A DNA stretch of 64,000 nucleotides from Flavobacterium chilense. GTDB lineage: Bacteria > Bacteroidota > Bacteroidia > Flavobacteriales > Flavobacteriaceae. Below the pieces are notes generated by a model. It was given only the letters and a program-made list of their open reading frames with translations, ran no database searches and was not told the origin of the DNA. The stretch covers positions 868,001 to 932,000 of the forward strand of contig NZ_LSYT01000001.1 in the NCBI RefSeq assembly GCF_001602525.1. The letters are read 5' to 3'. The stretch's first letter is position 1. The number at the start of each line of letters is the position of its first letter. A program made the position numbers and the translations under genes. Shown in pieces: positions 9,007 to 16,711 of the stretch.

Positions 9007-9666
9007 ATGATCAGTACAATAGCATATCCGTTAGAAAAATTTGGTTTAACCAGTGTAGAACGTGTCGAAAATACAATCAGACAGCTACAAAACGGAAAAG
9101 GTTTTTTATTAATTGATGATGAAGACAGAGAAAACGAAGGTGATCTGATTTTTTCGGCACAAAATATCAGCGTTCAGGATATGGCCATGATGATACGTGA
9201 ATGCAGCGGAATTGTATGTCTTTGCCTGACTAATGAAAAAGCAGATGAACTCGAATTGCCTTATATGGTAAAAGAAAACACCAGTAGTTTCCAGACTCCT
9301 TTTACGATAACAATCGAAGCAAAAGAAGGTGTTACAACGGGAGTTTCGGCAGCAGATAGAATTACTACCATTAGAACGGCTAGTGCATTAAATGCAAAAC
9401 CATCTGATCTGGCAAGACCCGGACATATTTTTCCGTTACGTGCAAAAAACAACGGCGTTTTGGAACGCAACGGACATACTGAAGGCAGCGTAGATTTAAT
9501 GAAATTAGCAGGTTTAAAACCCGAAGCCGTTTTATGTGAGTTAATGAACGAAGATGGAAGTATGGCTAAACTTGACAAAATCATTAGCTTTGCGGTACAA
9601 CACGATTTGGTAGTTTTATCTATAGAAGATGTTATTTACTATCGCAAATTTGTGAGAGATTACTAG
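9007..9666 (+). CDS. ribB: 3,4-dihydroxy-2-butanone-4-phosphate synthase
   Basis: Converts ribulose 5-phosphate to 3,4-dihydroxy-2-butanone 4-phosphate plus formate, supplying the four-carbon unit of riboflavin. At 219 aa it is the stand-alone RibB form (217 aa in Escherichia coli), not the RibBA fusion. All signature blocks are present: [13 protein letters not shown] (residues 37-49), [40 protein letters not shown], and [14 protein letters not shown] with the catalytic histidine. It resembles the enterobacterial stand-alone enzyme closely along its length. The next gene, a Crp/Fnr regulator, begins 6 bp after the stop, so the two are almost certainly co-transcribed. Confidence 0.95.
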   Translation: MISTIAYPLEKFGLTSVERVENTIRQLQNGKGFLLIDDEDRENEGDLIFSAQNISVQDMAMMIRECSGIVCLCLTNEKADELELPYMVKENTSSFQTPFTITIEAKEGVTTGVSAADRITTIRTASALNAKPSDLARPGHIFPLRAKNNGVLERNGHTEGSVDLMKLAGLKPEAVLCELMNEDGSMAKLDKIISFAVQHDLVVLSIEDVIYYRKFVRDY

Positions 9667-9672
9667 TAAAAT

Positions 9673-10245
9673 ATGATATACGAGCAACTTGGTGATTATA
9701 TAAAAAATCGTATTGAGGTTTCTGATGAAAATCTCCATACGATTTTATCTTATTTTAAACCTTTAAAAAAGGGCAAAAACGAGCTGTTACTTACGGCAGG
9801 ACAAACAAGTCAGAATACTTATTTTGTTGGAAAAGGATGTCTGAGAATCTATTATATCAACGAAGAAGGAAAGGATGTAACACGTTATATTGCTTTCGAA
9901 AACCAAATTGCCACCGCATTAGTGAGTTTTATTACCAAAATCCCTTCAACAGAATACATTCAGGTAATCGAAAAATCTGAACTTTTGTATATCAGCCATG
10001 AAGATTTTAATCATTTGCTCAAAACAATACCGGAATGGATGCCGTTTTATTGCGCTTATTTAGAAAGGGCTTATGTGAATAATACAAACAGACTAATGTC
10101 GTTTACTACGATGGATGCACTCGAAAGATACCAGCTTCTGCTTAAAATAAACCCCGCAATTGTAAAACGTTTACCCAATAAAATTGTCGCTTCGTACATT
10201 AATATTTCGCAGGAAACTTTGAGCAGGTTAAAATCTAAGGTCTGA
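9673..10245 (+). CDS. Crp/Fnr family transcriptional regulator
   Basis: 190 aa. The cyclic-nucleotide-binding-like domain is at about residues 25-115 (LKKGKNELLLTAGQTSQNTY, then FVGKGCLRIYY). The C-terminal helix-turn-helix (about 145-190) ends VASYINISQETLSRLKSKV, the recognition helix of this family. It is tightly coupled to ribB (6-bp gap). That coupling is unusual and suggests, without proof, that the regulator responds to a flavin- or redox-related state or simply shares the promoter. It is clearly a different paralogue from the one at 2993-3556. No terminator is visible after it. Confidence 0.9.
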   Translation: MIYEQLGDYIKNRIEVSDENLHTILSYFKPLKKGKNELLLTAGQTSQNTYFVGKGCLRIYYINEEGKDVTRYIAFENQIATALVSFITKIPSTEYIQVIEKSELLYISHEDFNHLLKTIPEWMPFYCAYLERAYVNNTNRLMSFTTMDALERYQLLLKINPAIVKRLPNKIVASYINISQETLSRLKSKV

Positions 10246-10354
10246 TTCAGGCATTTTTTCACACCCCATTTAGCCACGTAGTCATTGAATATAAAGGCTT
10301 TATACTTTACAACTAATAAAATTTAACTTTGATTTATTTTTTAATGAAACAATG

Positions 10355-10384
10355 TTGCGTTTGTAAATAAGAGTTTTATATTTG
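10355..10384 (+). promoter_or_regulatory. consensus Bacteroidota promoter (TTG-N19-TATATTTG)
   Basis: TTG at 10355-10357 and TATATTTG at 10377-10384 with 19 bp between them. This fits the Flavobacterium/Bacteroides sigma-A consensus TTG-N17-23-TAnnTTTG. It places a start site about 28 bp before the ATG at 10419 and is the likely promoter of the zinc-locus small protein, perhaps reading into the following genes. Confidence 0.75.
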
Positions 10385-10418
10385 CATAAACTTTACTGTT
10401 AAGTACTGATTCATCAGA

Positions 10419-10769
10419 ATGAAAAAGAAATTTAAAATTATTAATCTCTTAATGCCGCTAATAGTAGTATTTGCAATACTATTTCCGGCAATACATTCTT
10501 ATGAACATATTCAAAGTCATGATGCTTCGCATAAAAGCATAAAACAACTTTACCATTCTGATAAAAGTGAATTTAAAGTACACGATCATTCTAACGAAGA
10601 ATGTGCTATTTGCCACTTTAAGTTTAGTCCTGTTGGAACTTTCTCTTTTGTAACTTTTCAGTTTTATAAAAATAGTACTGTAATTCATTCTGTACCTTTT
10701 TATGCTGACTCATTTTCTGAGTTTTTTAAGGGTTCTTTATTTTCTCTCAGAGCACCTCCCGTTGTCTAA
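10419..10769 (+). CDS. small His-rich secreted/membrane protein with CxxC, DUF2946-like
   Basis: 116 aa. Residues 1-27 form a hydrophobic signal or anchor. They are followed by a histidine-rich stretch (about 27-62: HSYEHIQSHDASHKS, LYHSDKSEF, HDHSNEECAICHF) including CAIC (C-x-x-C). The C-terminus LRAPPVV is typical of small proteins that precede TonB receptors for metals in Bacteroidota. The eleven or so histidines plus CxxC indicate metal binding. In this context zinc, or possibly copper, is the likely ion. It has its own strong promoter and is 480 bp ahead of the lipoprotein-receptor operon. The function, perhaps periplasmic metal buffering or sensing, is inferred. Confidence 0.75.
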   Translation: MKKKFKIINLLMPLIVVFAILFPAIHSYEHIQSHDASHKSIKQLYHSDKSEFKVHDHSNEECAICHFKFSPVGTFSFVTFQFYKNSTVIHSVPFYADSFSEFFKGSLFSLRAPPVV

Positions 10770-11249
10770 AATCATAGAAAGTAAATCATTTCAATTCAAG
10801 CTGATTTGTATTTATTAGGTTTTAGATTTAAATAATGCCGAAAAAGAGTTTACTTTTTCCGGATTCTTACTATTCCCTTTTTTCTGATAATCTTTTATGG
10901 TCCGGAAAAACGATTTCCTATTCTGATTTTGTCAAAGTTTCTCCTGTTGGAGTAAAATTGCTTTGTCTAAAATCAAATCGGGATTAATAGTCTTATCCTT
11001 TATTTTCTATTGCTATTAAATTCAATATCCTGAAATTGAATAGCGCTTAAGCACTGCTATAGTTCGTTTTGCGTTTACTTTTTTCATTTTACAACTTCCT
11101 TTTACTTTTCAAAAATCAGATAGCAGAAATCCTGTTTTATAGCCTGTTCAATGGTTATAGAATTGATTTTCTTTTACTGTCTGCTATAAAAATTTCCTTT
11201 CGTAGTAATTCAAATTTCACACATATGAACCCTTTAAACACGAACCAAA
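10770..11249. other. T-rich intergenic gap within the zinc locus
   Basis: 480 bp with a strong pyrimidine bias on the + strand. A weak hairpin at about 10838-10862 (ccgaaaaag...ctttttccgg, one bulge) is the only structure. A 64-codon frame at 11069-11263 runs into the next gene out of frame and lacks a coding character. No RNA gene recognised. A metal-responsive operator could be here, but I cannot point to one. Confidence 0.4.
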
Positions 11250-11723
11250 ATGAAGAAAACTAAAACTCTTACTGTCTTTGTAATAAGTCTTTTTGCTCTT
11301 GTATCCTGCAGCAGTGACAACAACGAAATTGATACAGAATACCCTGTAATTGATATTTCGGCTTCAAATGCATTCCCAATACAGTGCAGCGAAATCTCTC
11401 GCGGGCAAAAAATTACTTTCAGGGCAAAATTTACAGATAATGCTGCTTTGGGATCTTACAGTCTGGACATTCACCACAATTTTGACCATCATACACACAG
11501 CACCGAAGTCAACAATTGTGCTCCAGAACCTGTCAAAAAACCCGTGAATCCAATGTTGTACATCAATTCGGTTACGATTCCAAACGGACAAAAAAGCTAC
11601 GAAGCTGTTCAGGAAATTACGATCCCGACAGATATTGATCCGGGCGATTATCATTTCATGATTCGCTTAACCGATAAAGAAGGCTGGCAAAGTATTAAAG
11701 GTTTAAGTATTAAAATTTTATAA
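11250..11723 (+). CDS. DUF4625-like lipoprotein
   Basis: 157 aa. A lipoprotein signal peptide ends at C20 (LFALVSC-SSDNNE), and acidic residues after the cysteine fit surface export in flavobacteria. The mature protein is an Ig-like beta-sandwich with the features I associate with DUF4625: RGQKITFRAKFTDNAALGSY, LDIHHNFDHHTHS, then IPTDIDPGDYHFMIRLTD and KEGWQ. The cluster DIHHNFDHHTH is a credible metal-binding patch. It precedes the receptor gene by 9 bp, so the lipoprotein and receptor are co-translated partners. The role is probably to capture metal at the surface and hand it to the receptor. That is inferred from context. Confidence 0.85.
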   Translation: MKKTKTLTVFVISLFALVSCSSDNNEIDTEYPVIDISASNAFPIQCSEISRGQKITFRAKFTDNAALGSYSLDIHHNFDHHTHSTEVNNCAPEPVKKPVNPMLYINSVTIPNGQKSYEAVQEITIPTDIDPGDYHFMIRLTDKEGWQSIKGLSIKIL

Positions 11724-11732
11724 CAGTTTTTA

Positions 11733-14180
11733 ATGAACGATACTAATTCAGATCGATTACGAACTTTTTTCCTGCTGCTTTGTTGTTTTGCTATAGTTAC
11801 AAAAGCATTGGCGCAATCTGTTCGTATATCCGGTAGCGTTTTTTCCAACGGACATAAACCGCTGGAGGGCGCTATTGTTACCCTTTTTCCGTCTTCAATT
11901 AGCACCATTACCGATAAAAAAGGTCATTTTTTCTTTGCTCAATTGCCTGAAAATCCTACGAGGTTAACAATACATTATGCCGGTTATGCTGCTTATGAAG
12001 TCAAGCTTTCTTTGGATAAAAGTTCAATAATACTATCTGACATTTTTCTGCATCCGGAAGTAAAAGAATTACAGGAAGTTGTGATTACAGATTATTATGA
12101 ATCGCGTCGAAAAAAAGAAGAATCACTTAATATCGAAACGGTTAACAGTAGTTTTATCCAGCGAAATCTCGGCGGAAGCCTTATGCAGTCTTTGCAAAGA
12201 CTTCCGGGTGTTAAAACCATTTCTATTGGATCCGGAGGTTCAAAACCGTTAATTCGCGGACTGAGTTTTAATCAGGTTATTGTTGTAGAAAACGGAATTA
12301 AACACGAGGGACAACAATGGGGCGCAGATCATGGTTTAGAAATCGATCAATATGCTGTAAATCGGGTTGAAATCATCAAAGGTCCGGCTTCTTTTATGTA
12401 TGGGTCTGATGCTATTGGTGGTGCAGTAAACATAAAACCTGTCCCTTATCCTGCTAAAAATGTTTTAGGCGGAAGTATTGATTTTACCGGAAAAAGCAAT
12501 AACGAGCAATTTGGAGGATCTTTCAATTTATTTGGACGAAACGAAAAATGGTTCTTTGATACGCGAATAACTGCTATGGATTACGGCGATTACCGTGTTC
12601 CTACAGATATTGTACAAGTTTACAACTATGCAGTTCCGCTTTACAAAAATCACTTACGTAATACAGCTGGACGGGAACTCGATTTGCACGGAGGTATTGG
12701 CTATGTTACTGCTCAATTTAAATCTGTTTTTTATGTCAGTAACATTTACACCAAAAGTGGCTTTTTTGCCAATGCTCACGGCCTTGAACCCCGAAACGTT
12801 GATACCGCACTTCATGACAAATCGAGTCGGGATATACAGCTGCCTTTTCAGGAAGTGACACATACTAAAATCAGTAATACCACTTCTTTTTCAGCAGGAA
12901 TTCATAAGCTGGAAACGCAATTGGGTTTTCAGCAAAATTTCCGTCGGGAATGGAGCCATTACGTCAATCATGGCTATATGCCTCCACTTTATCCTGAGGA
13001 TATGTATGCACCAAAAGATTTAGAGAGACAATATGATAAAAACGTTTTTTCTGTAGCTGTCAAAGATGAGTTTTCGGCAGGTCAGCATCAATTTACTTTA
13101 GGGATCAATGGCGAGCAACAACAAAATGCAATTAACGGCTGGAGTTTTCTAATCCCTGCTTTTAAGCAATCGAATGCCGGATTGTTTGTTTATGACAAGT
13201 TTCAGCTTAATGATTCATGGCTGTTTCATGGTGCAATTCGTCTGGATTATGGCAAAATCGAAATGAAACCCTATATCGATTGGTTTCAGAGCGAAGTCAC
13301 CGAAAATGGTCAGACTAGTCTGCAATACTTAAAACGATCTGAAGAACTTACCAGAACATTCAGCAGTTTCAACTGGTCTGCGGGTATAAATTATACTCCG
13401 GGGCAATGGGCTCTTAAAGCCAATTTAGGAACGAGTTTTAGAATGCCTATTGCCAAGGAACTGGCTTCAAACGGAGTGAATTATCATTATTTCAGATTCG
13501 AAAAAGGAAATCCTAATCTGTCGGCAGAACGTTCTTATCAATTAGATCTTGGTGCAGAATGGCAGGAAAACAACTGGTCTGTACAGTTGAGTCCGTTTTT
13601 TAATTATTTCCCCAATTATATTTACCTCAATCCTACTTCGCAACATGATATTTATTACGGCGCAGGCAATCAGGTTTTCGAATATGAGCAAAGCAAAGTC
13701 ATGCGTTATGGAGGCGAATTGCAAATGCGCTATCAGTTTCTCAGGAATTTAAGTGGTGAAATTCTGGCTGAATATCTGTATTCTGAACAATTATCAGGAA
13801 GCAAAAAAGGATATACACTGCCCTTTTCTCCGCCTGCTTCGGTTTTGTTTGGACTGAGTTATAATCCGGAAATCAAAAATTTAAAAGACACTTATTTTTC
13901 TTTGGATTATCGATACACCGCACAGCAAAATCAAATTGTTCCTCCGGAAAAGAAAACCGCCAGCAGTAATGTTTTCAGCCTTGCTTTGGGAACTAAAGCA
14001 AAAGCAGGAAAACAGGATTTTATAATCAGTCTGCAAATTCAAAACTTGTTTAACACAAAATACCTCAATCATACCAGCTTTTACAGGCTGATCGAACTTC
14101 CCGAAGCAGGCAGGAACATTATTCTGTCTGTAAAAATTCCTTTTTTAATCCATCAAAACAATTCATATGAATCCAATTAA
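11733..14180 (+). CDS. TonB-dependent receptor, ZnuD-like (probable zinc uptake)
   Basis: 815-aa outer-membrane receptor. The signal peptide ends near residue 28 (TKALAQS). A carboxypeptidase-regulatory-like domain covers about 30-115 (RISGSVFSNGHKPLEGAIV), and the plug about 125-230 (SLQRLPGVKTISIGSGGSKP, IRGLSFNQVIVVENGIKHEG, VEIIKGPASFMYGSDAIGG). The barrel runs to the end. QQWGADHGLEID just before the IKGPAS box is the pattern of ZnuD-type zinc receptors. Its neighbours (histidine-rich lipoproteins and an AztD-like protein) support zinc. It starts 9 bp after the upstream lipoprotein gene. The next open frame begins inside its 3' end, although I favour a start 16 bp past its stop. Confidence 0.9.
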   Translation: MNDTNSDRLRTFFLLLCCFAIVTKALAQSVRISGSVFSNGHKPLEGAIVTLFPSSISTITDKKGHFFFAQLPENPTRLTIHYAGYAAYEVKLSLDKSSIILSDIFLHPEVKELQEVVITDYYESRRKKEESLNIETVNSSFIQRNLGGSLMQSLQRLPGVKTISIGSGGSKPLIRGLSFNQVIVVENGIKHEGQQWGADHGLEIDQYAVNRVEIIKGPASFMYGSDAIGGAVNIKPVPYPAKNVLGGSIDFTGKSNNEQFGGSFNLFGRNEKWFFDTRITAMDYGDYRVPTDIVQVYNYAVPLYKNHLRNTAGRELDLHGGIGYVTAQFKSVFYVSNIYTKSGFFANAHGLEPRNVDTALHDKSSRDIQLPFQEVTHTKISNTTSFSAGIHKLETQLGFQQNFRREWSHYVNHGYMPPLYPEDMYAPKDLERQYDKNVFSVAVKDEFSAGQHQFTLGINGEQQQNAINGWSFLIPAFKQSNAGLFVYDKFQLNDSWLFHGAIRLDYGKIEMKPYIDWFQSEVTENGQTSLQYLKRSEELTRTFSSFNWSAGINYTPGQWALKANLGTSFRMPIAKELASNGVNYHYFRFEKGNPNLSAERSYQLDLGAEWQENNWSVQLSPFFNYFPNYIYLNPTSQHDIYYGAGNQVFEYEQSKVMRYGGELQMRYQFLRNLSGEILAEYLYSEQLSGSKKGYTLPFSPPASVLFGLSYNPEIKNLKDTYFSLDYRYTAQQNQIVPPEKKTASSNVFSLALGTKAKAGKQDFIISLQIQNLFNTKYLNHTSFYRLIELPEAGRNIILSVKIPFLIHQNNSYESN

Positions 14181-14196
14181 CAAACCTCATTTCCTT

Positions 14197-15099
14197 ATGA
14201 AAAAAGCAAAATTATTTTTTCTGTTCCTGGTTGTCAGCACTGCATTTACAGCTTGTGATAACGACGATACTAACGAAGTTCCAAAACCAACAGCTACAAA
14301 TGTTGAAATTGGAACTGCCAATAATAAACGAGCCTTAATTGGCCGTGATTTCCATTTTAATGCCGATGTGATTGCCGGGAATAAAATAGCCGATGTACAA
14401 CTCAAAATACTTCCAAAAAAAGGAGAAAAATACACCAAAGACTGGAAGTTCGAATTATCTTTTGCAGAATACAAAGGAGCCAAAAACACCAACGTACACA
14501 AGCATTTTAATATTCCTGCCGATGCTCCCGAAGGCAAATATGATTTCTCGTTTATTGTACTGGATGAAAACGGATCCCAACTCGAAATCAAAGAAGAACT
14601 TACTATTACAGATCCTGCAAATATGCCTGCAGATCCGCTAATTGGCCGTGATATGCTTTCGCGAAACGATGATCTGATTTATTACATGAATACCTGGGTA
14701 GAACCGGAATTGATCTTTAAAAAGAACGATAAAATTACTGCTCATGCACAAGTAAGTCAGATTATGGGTGATGGAATTTTATATTCTGTTTTAATAAAAA
14801 AGAGCCTTAACTATTATCCTGAAAGCATCGATAATCTTGATTTAAAAAAAGTCATCATCATCACAAAGGCAGAACATAAAGGTCTTCCGGCAGCTTCAAA
14901 AATTGCTACGCTGCAAAAGATCAATGATGTTTGGGGCGGCGAAAGTATTGTGGTTGGTGCTGACAAAGATGCCGAGGCGAACCCAACAACGGCAGACAAA
15001 TCGTGGCAATCCGGACAATACAACTGGGTTATACTTTATAAAAACACGACTTACAATCTGAGTGTCTACAAATCTATGCCTGTTACTATCAAATTATAA
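14197..15099 (+). CDS. DUF4625-like lipoprotein, larger paralogue
   Basis: 300 aa from the ATG at 14197, where MKKAKLFFLFLVVSTAFTAC makes an ideal lipoprotein signal with C20 followed by DNDDTNE. An in-frame ATG at 14167 would add ten residues and overlap the receptor gene by 14 bp; I think it is less likely. The first half repeats the DUF4625-like fold of the 11250 gene: RDFHFNADVIAGNKIADVQL, NVHKHFNIPADAPEGKYDFS and FIVLDENGSQ. The second half is an additional domain of unknown type that starts after ITDPANMPADPLIGRD. Surface lipoprotein partner of the receptor, with the function inferred from the operon. Confidence 0.82.
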   Translation: MKKAKLFFLFLVVSTAFTACDNDDTNEVPKPTATNVEIGTANNKRALIGRDFHFNADVIAGNKIADVQLKILPKKGEKYTKDWKFELSFAEYKGAKNTNVHKHFNIPADAPEGKYDFSFIVLDENGSQLEIKEELTITDPANMPADPLIGRDMLSRNDDLIYYMNTWVEPELIFKKNDKITAHAQVSQIMGDGILYSVLIKKSLNYYPESIDNLDLKKVIIITKAEHKGLPAASKIATLQKINDVWGGESIVVGADKDAEANPTTADKSWQSGQYNWVILYKNTTYNLSVYKSMPVTIKL

Positions 15100-15144
15100 T
15101 CTGTAAATTCTATTAAAACCTAAATTAATTTAAACACGTTTATC

Positions 15145-16359
15145 ATGAAAAACAATTATTTCAAAGTCGTTTTCCTATTTGTTTTATCCACTTTTGCGCT
15201 CTCTTGCAGCAATGACGATGAGAACACTACTCCAACTCCTGATGAAGCATCTACAGAATATAAATATTTACGGGTATTACTTTCTGATGAAAAAACAACG
15301 GCAATTACACTCGTAAATCCGTTTGATGCCACAACATCTTCCTTTAATGCTAAATTTGCTAAATCGTCACTTTACACAACAGAATCGGGCCGATATGCCG
15401 GAATTATTCACAGAGCAGACAATACGGTTGAGACTTTTGACAGCGGATTCGAAAGTCACGGTGATCATGTCGATGTAGACGGAGTTCCAAAATTTGGTGC
15501 TTTAATCGGGCAATCACTTATGCCTACTCATTTTAAAAGCAAAATCGGAGAATTATTAACTTTTAATGACGGAGACGGTACTTTATCTGTAGCCAAAGAA
15601 TCTGAAATCAATTCCGCCGGATCTAAATTCAGGGTAGTCAATGCAGGTTTATTGGCACATCACGGCGCTATGGCTACTTTTTTGAACGGAACTTATGCGA
15701 TTACCCAAAAAGACAATTCGGTTGCAGGAACATTGCCTGAAAAAGTAAAAATTATTGATAATACCGGTAAAACGCTGTTCGAATCTACTGTTGCCACAAA
15801 AGGAATTCACGGAAATGCTTCTGATGGAACTTATGCTGTTTTTGGTTCAGCAAGTGGTGTACTTGTGGTAGAAAGCTCTGGGAAACAAAAACTTATTACT
15901 TATCCTGAAGATTTTGGAACTGCCTGGTTTGGAACAATTTTAGAAACTAAGGCCAAAGGAAAATTTATAGGTTTCACAGCCGCAAAAGGAGCCTATTTAA
16001 TCGATATTGTTAATGCAACCATCAAACCTATTTTGCAAAGCACTACAATTATGCAATGCAAAGTAAGTTACAATACCAGCAAATTAGGCGTTTTACTGTT
16101 TTCAGGTGAATTTAAATTATTCAACTTAACAACTTTACAGGTTGAAAAAGAAGGAAAAATAATTCCGGAAACTGCAAGTGATGCTACTTTGAAGCCGCAA
16201 ATGCAGTTAACAGAAAAGTTTGCCTACATTACCTCTCCATCTACAGGAGAATTATTGCAGCTAAACTTATCCACTATGAACATTGCAAGGAAAATAAAAG
16301 TATCAAATACGCCTTATATGATTACTTTACTTGGTTTTGAAAATAGTAAAAGCCACTAA
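15145..16359 (+). CDS. beta-propeller lipoprotein, AztD-like zinc-binding protein
   Basis: 404 aa with a lipoprotein signal ending at C21 (STFALSC-SNDDEN). The mature part is a run of short beta-strand repeats (TYAVFGSASGVLVVESSGK, GKFIGFTAAKGAYLIDIV) of a seven-bladed propeller type. ESHGDHVDVDG (H105, H108) and LLAHHGAMATF provide histidines placed as in the periplasmic zinc metallochaperone AztD. AztD normally serves an ABC importer. Here the protein is lipidated and is the last gene of a receptor operon, so it may act at the outer membrane. The zinc role is inferred from the motifs and neighbours. The terminator at 16381 follows. Confidence 0.75.
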   Translation: MKNNYFKVVFLFVLSTFALSCSNDDENTTPTPDEASTEYKYLRVLLSDEKTTAITLVNPFDATTSSFNAKFAKSSLYTTESGRYAGIIHRADNTVETFDSGFESHGDHVDVDGVPKFGALIGQSLMPTHFKSKIGELLTFNDGDGTLSVAKESEINSAGSKFRVVNAGLLAHHGAMATFLNGTYAITQKDNSVAGTLPEKVKIIDNTGKTLFESTVATKGIHGNASDGTYAVFGSASGVLVVESSGKQKLITYPEDFGTAWFGTILETKAKGKFIGFTAAKGAYLIDIVNATIKPILQSTTIMQCKVSYNTSKLGVLLFSGEFKLFNLTTLQVEKEGKIIPETASDATLKPQMQLTEKFAYITSPSTGELLQLNLSTMNIARKIKVSNTPYMITLLGFENSKSH

Positions 16360-16380
16360 TATTTTGTTTTTTTATTATCC

Positions 16381-16416
16381 AAAAAGACTGTCTCAGAAAG
16401 GCAGTCTTTTGTTATT
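16381..16416 (+). terminator. rho-independent terminator of the zinc locus
   Basis: Stem aaaagactg (16382-16390) pairs with cagtctttt (16402-16410) and is followed by a T-rich stretch. It lies 22 bp after the propeller-lipoprotein stop. Confidence 0.85.
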
Positions 16417-16473
16417 TTTTTATTTGAAGAATTAATTGATAGCATCCATAATTCGACAAAGTAACCACTATCA

Positions 16474-16577
16474 TTGTCATCCCGAGGAACGAGGGATCTT
16501 CGCAAGAAACTAACGCAAAGTATTTTTCTTAAATTGTCGAGCTGCTTGCGAAGATCCCTCGTTCCTCGGGATGACAA
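16474..16577. repeat. REP-like intergenic inverted repeat, 33-bp perfect arms
   Basis: The left arm 16474-16506 (begins ttgtcatcccgaggaacga) and right arm 16545-16577 are perfect reverse complements over 33 bp and enclose 38 bp. G+C content is far above the surroundings. It lies between the two terminators of convergent operons. Elements with CCCGAGGAACGAGGGATCT-type arms are, as far as I recall, dispersed in flavobacterial genomes. I see one copy here and no transposase. Confidence 0.85.
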
Positions 16578-16676
16578 AAATGTGGATAGCAACTTTGATA
16601 AAGATTCCCCAGATTAAAACATAAAATCAGCGAAAACCCGTTCTCCCTGTATAATCCGTGGACAAAAATTATTACA

Positions 16677-16708
16677 ATAAAAAAGCCGGACAATAAATCC
16701 GGCTTAAA
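16677..16708 (-). terminator. rho-independent terminator of nrdBA
   Basis: On the minus strand, stem aagccgga/tccggctt (16698-16705 with 16683-16690) is followed by a run of T. It begins 4 bp after the nrdA stop. Confidence 0.9.
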
Positions 16709-16711
16709 TTT

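Noticed and set aside
11069..11263. 64-codon frame in the zinc-locus gap
   Set aside because: It runs out of frame into the real lipoprotein start at 11250 and is rich in Phe/Leu codons expected from the T-rich strand.
16356..16592. 78-codon leftward frame between the zinc locus and nrdA
   Set aside because: It lies entirely over a terminator and the 33-bp inverted repeat, which explain the sequence.
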